This document shows, in pieces, positions 60,291 through 64,000 of a DNA stretch of 64,000 nucleotides. The notes under the pieces were generated by a model. That model searched no databases, was not told where the DNA came from, and saw nothing but the letters and a program-made list of their open reading frames with translations. The stretch spans positions 1 through 64,000 of the forward strand of contig NZ_JADNRQ010000017.1 of NCBI RefSeq assembly GCF_015594625.1, given 5' to 3'. This DNA is from Desulfallas sp. Bu1-1. GTDB taxonomy: Bacteria; Bacillota; Desulfotomaculia; Desulfotomaculales; Desulfallaceae. A program made the translations under genes and the position numbers. Numbering within the stretch: position 1 is the stretch's first letter; each line of letters opens with the position of its first letter.

Positions 60291-60415
60291 TATCTACTTC
60301 CTCTTTCCGCCTTTTAACTTGATAGGGGTTGACTATCACCACTGTATAACCCTGCTCTTGGAGAAACCATGCTAAGGGCTTCCAGTAGTGGCCGGTGGGT
60401 TCCATGCCGATTAGA
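60291..60415 (-). pseudogene. IS110-type transposase fragment
   Basis: GMEPTGHYWKPLAWFLQEQG and VVIVNPYQVKRRKEEVDNS match the DEDD-domain region of IS110-family transposases. The conserved DNSPTKND continuation appears shifted by one frame. Upstream the match stops abruptly at 60415, where the copy of the fapA tail begins. Only about 40 codons survive. Confidence 0.8.
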
Positions 60416-60612
60416 TCCAGGCCGGTGGAGATGTGCATCTGGGGGAAGTAGGCTCCAAAGTTGGGACACCCACCAGGGTGGTGGCCGGCCCTGCAGCCGT
60501 GGTTACCGTGAAACATGCTTTTGAAAATGTTGCTATAGTGGTAGGTGGTCGAAGTTATCGTTTTGACAGAGAGGAAAAAGGCATCCGTTTGTGATTGGAT
60601 AAGGAAGGGAAT
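60416..60612 (+). repeat. Near-identical copy of the fapA 3' end
   Basis: From TCCAGGCCGGTGG onward this segment repeats 48264-48460 of the fapA gene in the same orientation. The first 165 bases or so differ at only about two positions; then differences increase, and an in-frame TGA replaces a Trp codon. It begins exactly where the IS110 fragment ends. The remaining gap 60613-61013 contains a hairpin (GGGAGGCC/GGGCCTCCC, 60752-60780) and no recognisable gene. Confidence 0.88.
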
Positions 60613-61013
60613 CTCCGGTTTGGAGGAAAAACAGCTTAAGGATCGACTTTTTTAACCGAACCTGGCTTTGGAAAATACAGAGAACGGATTTAACACCAAG
60701 ACTAGTTCATTTTTTTGGTTAGGTATTTCGGTAATATTCCGGGAGGCCGGCGGGGAGGCCACGCTGTGCTTGGGCCTCCCGCCCAAACAGGCTAACACAG
60801 GCCGCACTCCATGTAAAGGGCTTCGCAAGCGGCCAAAACCTTGGATTGGCACCAGGCTAAATTGTTAATTATAGTAAATATGGAACTTGAGTATTACAAT
60901 TACTCTTGGCGTATTACCCCAATTAACCAGCTAGAACAATTGTTTGTACCTTAAATTTTTAAATAATGTGTCTTTACGGGGTGATTTTAATAATGTGGTT
61001 GGCCACCACCCGT

Positions 61014-62429
61014 TCACGCTTCCTTCGCTTTCTGGATCTGTTTCAGTTTTTCCCAGAGTTCATCAACCTGCTGTTGTGTCTCTTCCATTGAACCTGCATT
61101 GTTGATGACAAAGTCGGCGTAACCCACCTTTTCCTCGATGGGGAGCTGGGCCTTTAGCCTGTTGAGCGCTTCCTCACGGTTGATGCCGTCGCGTTTCATC
61201 AACCGCTCGATTTGTAATTCCGTGGGGACATAGACCACCAGGAGCTTGTGAAACATGTACTGGAGATTGAGTTCAATCAACAGTGGTATATCCACCAGGA
61301 TGATTGCATTGGGGTCCCGGGAAACGATCTCGTTCAGCTCTTTGATGAACTCCTCATTGATCCTGGGGTGGGTGAAACTTTCCAGTTTCTTGCGTTTCTC
61401 AATATCCCGGAAGACGAGATCCGCCAGCTTCTTGCGGTCCAGCGTCCGGTCCTCCTGGAGAATTTGTTCCCCGAAATAAGTTACAATGTCCTTCCAGGCC
61501 GGTTGACCCGGTTCCACCACTTTTTTGGCCAGGAGATCGAAGTCGATTACAGGCGCGCCCTTTTCCCTGAGCATTCCCACCACGGTGCTTTTGCCGGTGG
61601 CAATGCCCCCGGTTACACCCAGAAGCAAACGGTTATCCCGGCCCCTGATCATTTCCAGCTGTCCCAGGCTGCCGTAGGAACCGGGAAAAGCATTTGTAAG
61701 ATCCTGCTCGGCCCCGGCATAACTGATGGGATAGCGGATTCCCCTGCGGTAGAGGGCTTCCATGCCTCTCAGGGCCTTTTCCATCATGCCCGCCGGTACA
61801 GCCATCACCAGATCTTCATCCTGGGCATGACCGTAGCGTCTCTCTCCATAACAGGGAATGGTCAGGGAAGGTTTTCCGGTGAGGTAGCACCGGGCGATGG
61901 CGTCGGAGCAGGAAGATTCGCCCACACAATGGAAATGCATGACTTCGTAATTTTCAAACTGGAGGGAGTTGATCAAAAGCATCATTTGGGCCGGGTTGGC
62001 GTAGAACAGTACGATATCGGGCTCAAAAGGGTTATATACCAGCGGGGCCATGGCCACCGCCTCGTACCTTCCCAGCGGGAGCCGGGGGATGGATGCTTCG
62101 TATTTCTTGGCGTCCTCGCGGGTCTTGACCCAGACGATGCTGCGGAATGTTCCGTCCCTGTAAAACTCGGGAATATCTGTCAAGCCCAGTATGGACGGAC
62201 AGGTCGGGGAGAGAAAATCGGACAGTTCGGCTCCGACCGTCCAGTCAAAGTTTCTAACCAGTGTGATCAGCTGGCACAGGGTGACTTTTTTGGTCGCGCG
62301 GCGCAGGAACGGGATTTTCTCCAGTTCCGTTTTGCTTTCCAGCATCTTGAAAGCTACCGGAAACGACTTGAGCCGCAGCAACAGCTCCATTCTCCGGATA
62401 ATCTTTTCCCAGTCTCTTTTGGCTTGCAT
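61014..62429 (-). CDS. coaE: DUF169 domain fused to dephospho-CoA kinase
   Basis: The 471-residue protein has two parts. Residues 1-255 are a DUF169 domain (LLLRLKSFPVAFKMLESK; HFHCVGESSCSDAIARCYLT; SLTIPCYGERRYGHAQDEDL), a family of unknown role common in anaerobes. Residues 265-471 are dephospho-CoA kinase: P-loop LLGVTGGIATGKSTV, VIDFDLLAKKVVEPGQPA, LVDIPLLIELN, VYVPTELQIERLMKRD and a C-terminal NNAGSMEETQQQVDELW. This kinase adds the 3' phosphate that completes coenzyme A. AGGAG precedes the ATG. A regulatory input to CoA synthesis through DUF169 is a guess. Confidence 0.9.
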   Translation of the reverse strand: MQAKRDWEKIIRRMELLLRLKSFPVAFKMLESKTELEKIPFLRRATKKVTLCQLITLVRNFDWTVGAELSDFLSPTCPSILGLTDIPEFYRDGTFRSIVWVKTREDAKKYEASIPRLPLGRYEAVAMAPLVYNPFEPDIVLFYANPAQMMLLINSLQFENYEVMHFHCVGESSCSDAIARCYLTGKPSLTIPCYGERRYGHAQDEDLVMAVPAGMMEKALRGMEALYRRGIRYPISYAGAEQDLTNAFPGSYGSLGQLEMIRGRDNRLLLGVTGGIATGKSTVVGMLREKGAPVIDFDLLAKKVVEPGQPAWKDIVTYFGEQILQEDRTLDRKKLADLVFRDIEKRKKLESFTHPRINEEFIKELNEIVSRDPNAIILVDIPLLIELNLQYMFHKLLVVYVPTELQIERLMKRDGINREEALNRLKAQLPIEEKVGYADFVINNAGSMEETQQQVDELWEKLKQIQKAKEA

Positions 62430-62506
62430 ATTGTTCTCCTTTCACTTTGCCATGGAGGCGAACCAAACTTTTCTTCTCACCGCCTCCGCCCCTTGGCGTC
62501 CAATAA

Positions 62507-63625
62507 TTATTTTTTTCTGAAAGTGACGGGTGAAAAACCCCCTTTTCTAAACGCGGCGATAAGATCCTGCTCGTTATGGATCCGGCAGGGGAACCGGGTG
62601 GCATACAAGCCCACCTCTCCGGAACCGTGCGCATCGCTTCCGCCGGTCACCGGCAGGTTCAGGCCTTCCGCCACTTGTGCCGCAAAACGGTTCTCTTCCT
62701 CTGAAACCTTGCTGTTGAGAACCTCCACGGCATCCACCCATTGAAAAACCGGCCTTTCCATGGCCTTTTCCTTCGTCAGGCCCAGGTAGTTCATCCCGAA
62801 GGTCAGAAAACCTCTGAAAGGATGGGCCACAATCATAAAGCCGCCCGCCCGCAGCACCTTGTGCCTGAGTTCCTCCAGCCTGATCACACCTTCAATCTCT
62901 TCTTCCAGGCCAAAAACCAGTATATCACCCTGCTCCGTAGTGATTTCGTTTCCCCTCAGGATCAGGAAACCGTGCTGCTGTCTTAAATTTTCCACCTTAT
63001 AAGCATCCCACAAGTGGTTGTGATCGGTGAGGCAAATTCCGTCCAGGCCGATCGCCTTGGCTTCTTCGATGATTTCCTCAATGGAAATATTGCTGCAGGG
63101 CGAGGCGGGGAGGGAGTGGACATGCAGGTCGATGACCATTGCATCGCCGGCTTTTGGGGTATGCGGGTGATCTACTTCTTGAACCGAGACGGCATTTTTC
63201 GCGGGTCCCCCGGCGGCAGGCTTGGCGAAAAGCTCGTCAACCCCAATACCGGGCTGATCTTGCTTTTGATTACCTACCGTGATCACCCGTGCGGCATCTT
63301 TTGCCGCACTGCAACATTCCAGGATCAGGTCGGCAAAATGCCTGCAGGCCTTGCGACCTACAATCTTCTGTACCTTGCGGTCAAAATCTTCATCCACCAC
63401 CCGGAATCCCACGGCCTCCTGCAAAAAAGGTATGGCCCGCGGGCACTGGGAATTTTCCATCCGGTTCCACTTGCCCCGGATGGCCGTAATCTCCAAATCC
63501 GGCAGAGCAATGTCCAGGTCGATCTCCAGGCCGTAAATATCGTCTTCCATGATGCCGTGCACCGCCAGGGTTTGCTTGTCCTTCCTGTAAACACTCGCCA
63601 GTTTATTGCGAATAAATTTAAGCAT
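62507..63625 (-). CDS. DUF2889 domain fused to PHP-type phosphoesterase
   Basis: The 372-residue product starts with a DUF2889-like domain (residues 1-120; YGLEIDLDIALPDLEITAIR; KACRHFADLILECCSAAKDA), then a linker, then a PHP domain (residues 165-372) with metal motifs DLHVHSLPASPCS, LTDHNH, RGNEITTEQGDILVFG, IVAHPF and GGSDAHGSGEVG. PHP enzymes hydrolyse phosphoesters such as nucleotides or histidinol phosphate; here the substrate is open. Start ATG 63625 with GGAGG upstream, overlapping the preceding gene by eight bases. It lies upstream of the DUF169-CoaE gene on the same strand. Confidence 0.87.
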   Translation of the reverse strand: MLKFIRNKLASVYRKDKQTLAVHGIMEDDIYGLEIDLDIALPDLEITAIRGKWNRMENSQCPRAIPFLQEAVGFRVVDEDFDRKVQKIVGRKACRHFADLILECCSAAKDAARVITVGNQKQDQPGIGVDELFAKPAAGGPAKNAVSVQEVDHPHTPKAGDAMVIDLHVHSLPASPCSNISIEEIIEEAKAIGLDGICLTDHNHLWDAYKVENLRQQHGFLILRGNEITTEQGDILVFGLEEEIEGVIRLEELRHKVLRAGGFMIVAHPFRGFLTFGMNYLGLTKEKAMERPVFQWVDAVEVLNSKVSEEENRFAAQVAEGLNLPVTGGSDAHGSGEVGLYATRFPCRIHNEQDLIAAFRKGGFSPVTFRKK

Positions 63626-63977
63626 CTTTACCTCCACAGAATGAACTCTTGTCCAGTTCCAGAAACTCCATGAGGGGGCTGTCCGGCGCGAGCGCGGCAC
63701 AGCTGTTGTACAAACGGGGATTGGCCCTGACCATCCCGGCAAAAAACTCCTTTTCACCCGTTTGGTCCTTGGGCGCTTGGATTAATACATCCCTGGTAAA
63801 AGAAAGAATGATACCGTTGCAGCATTCATCCAGCATGGCGGCGATTTGCTCCGCGTAAGGAGAGCGTTCCACCGCGCTCCAGATGATTTTTTTGATGCCG
63901 GGACCCACCCTTGAACCAATTAGTTTTTGCAGGTCATCCCGGGGAATTGGGTTTTCTTCCTGGTGCGGTGTTGTCAT
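63618..63977 (-). CDS. Hypothetical protein, possibly DUF2889-associated
   Basis: The 119-residue product is helical and soluble (LQKLIGSRVGPGIKKIIWSA; MLDECCNGIILSFTRDVLIQ) with no metal motif or signal. The LDECCNG element faintly resembles the LILECC segment in the next gene's DUF2889 domain. Its stop overlaps the start of that gene, so it is co-translated with it. No strong ribosome binding site is visible upstream of the ATG, and the true start might lie beyond the window's right edge region. Confidence 0.6.
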   Translation of the reverse strand: MTTPHQEENPIPRDDLQKLIGSRVGPGIKKIIWSAVERSPYAEQIAAMLDECCNGIILSFTRDVLIQAPKDQTGEKEFFAGMVRANPRLYNSCAALAPDSPLMEFLELDKSSFCGGKDA

Positions 63978-64000
63978 TGTGCATTTAACCCGGGTGAGCT

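Noticed and set aside
60235-60516. 93-codon minus-strand frame as a whole gene
   Set aside because: It is a chance join of the IS110 fragment with the antisense of the fapA tail copy.

Overview
The window looks like the chromosome of an anaerobic, endospore-forming Firmicute of the Peptococcaceae/Desulfotomaculum-Pelotomaculum kind. The grounds are strong AGGAGG ribosome binding sites with many TTG and GTG starts, the engulfment genes spoIIM and spoIIP, a T-box leader, a NuoE/F/G-like NADH module, menaquinone methyltransferase, ATP-type PEP carboxykinase and SLH-domain surface protein. No species can be named from the sequence alone.

Layout. 0.3-13 kb: housekeeping and accessory genes (YqxD, DegV, pckA, a glucan phosphorylase, a Phd/RelE toxin-antitoxin pair, a drug-type ABC exporter, a DUF421/DUF4363 pair, an OFA-type MFS carrier). 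13-19 kb: trkA-trkH potassium uptake, then spoIIM, an NAD-dependent epimerase and spoIIP. 19.3-19.8 kb: tRNA-Lys(CTT) and an odd tRNA with a selenocysteine-tRNA-like body but a cysteine anticodon (GCA) and U73. 19.8-23.7 kb: SLH/transglutaminase-like protein, hydrolase, TPR protein and two decayed genes. 23.7-28.4 kb: a double T-box leader in front of aroF-pheA (pheA has its domains in reversed order), a histidine-kinase-like protein without its phosphoacceptor histidine, and a bifunctional-nuclease family protein. 28.8-33.5 kb: small carbohydrate-binding protein, nitrilase, deacetylase, TtcA-like protein and hypotheticals. 33.5-42.3 kb: NuoE/F/G-like module, YkvI-type carrier, a nitrate/sulfonate-type ABC transporter and menG.

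43-54 kb is the most striking part. Two neighbouring operons each start with a c-di-GMP-I (GEMM) riboswitch and each encode a complete partner-switching set: an HD-GYP-like domain, an RsbW/SpoIIAB-like ATPase, STAS antagonists and a SpoIIE-type PP2C phosphatase. In operon 1 the HD and ATPase are separate genes and the operon ends with a FapA (DUF342) gene. In operon 2 they are fused behind a membrane domain, and the phosphatase is also membrane-anchored. The inferred circuit links c-di-GMP level, possible c-di-GMP hydrolysis and STAS phosphorylation; no sigma factor or other target lies in the window.

54-60 kb holds an oligopeptide ABC operon, followed by a junk region containing an IS110 remnant fused to a near-identical copy of the fapA tail. 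That copy and the original form direct repeats of about 170 bp around a 12-kb block containing operon 2 and the peptide transporter. 61-64 kb encodes two unusual fusions, DUF169-CoaE and DUF2889-PHP.

A dispersed repeat of about 245 bp with imperfect terminal inverted repeats (end consensus GATTT-NN-CTGCAAAAAC) occurs as three full and at least five reduced copies through the first 41 kb. Remnants of IS66, IS3, IS110 and a copper ATPase show further genome decay.
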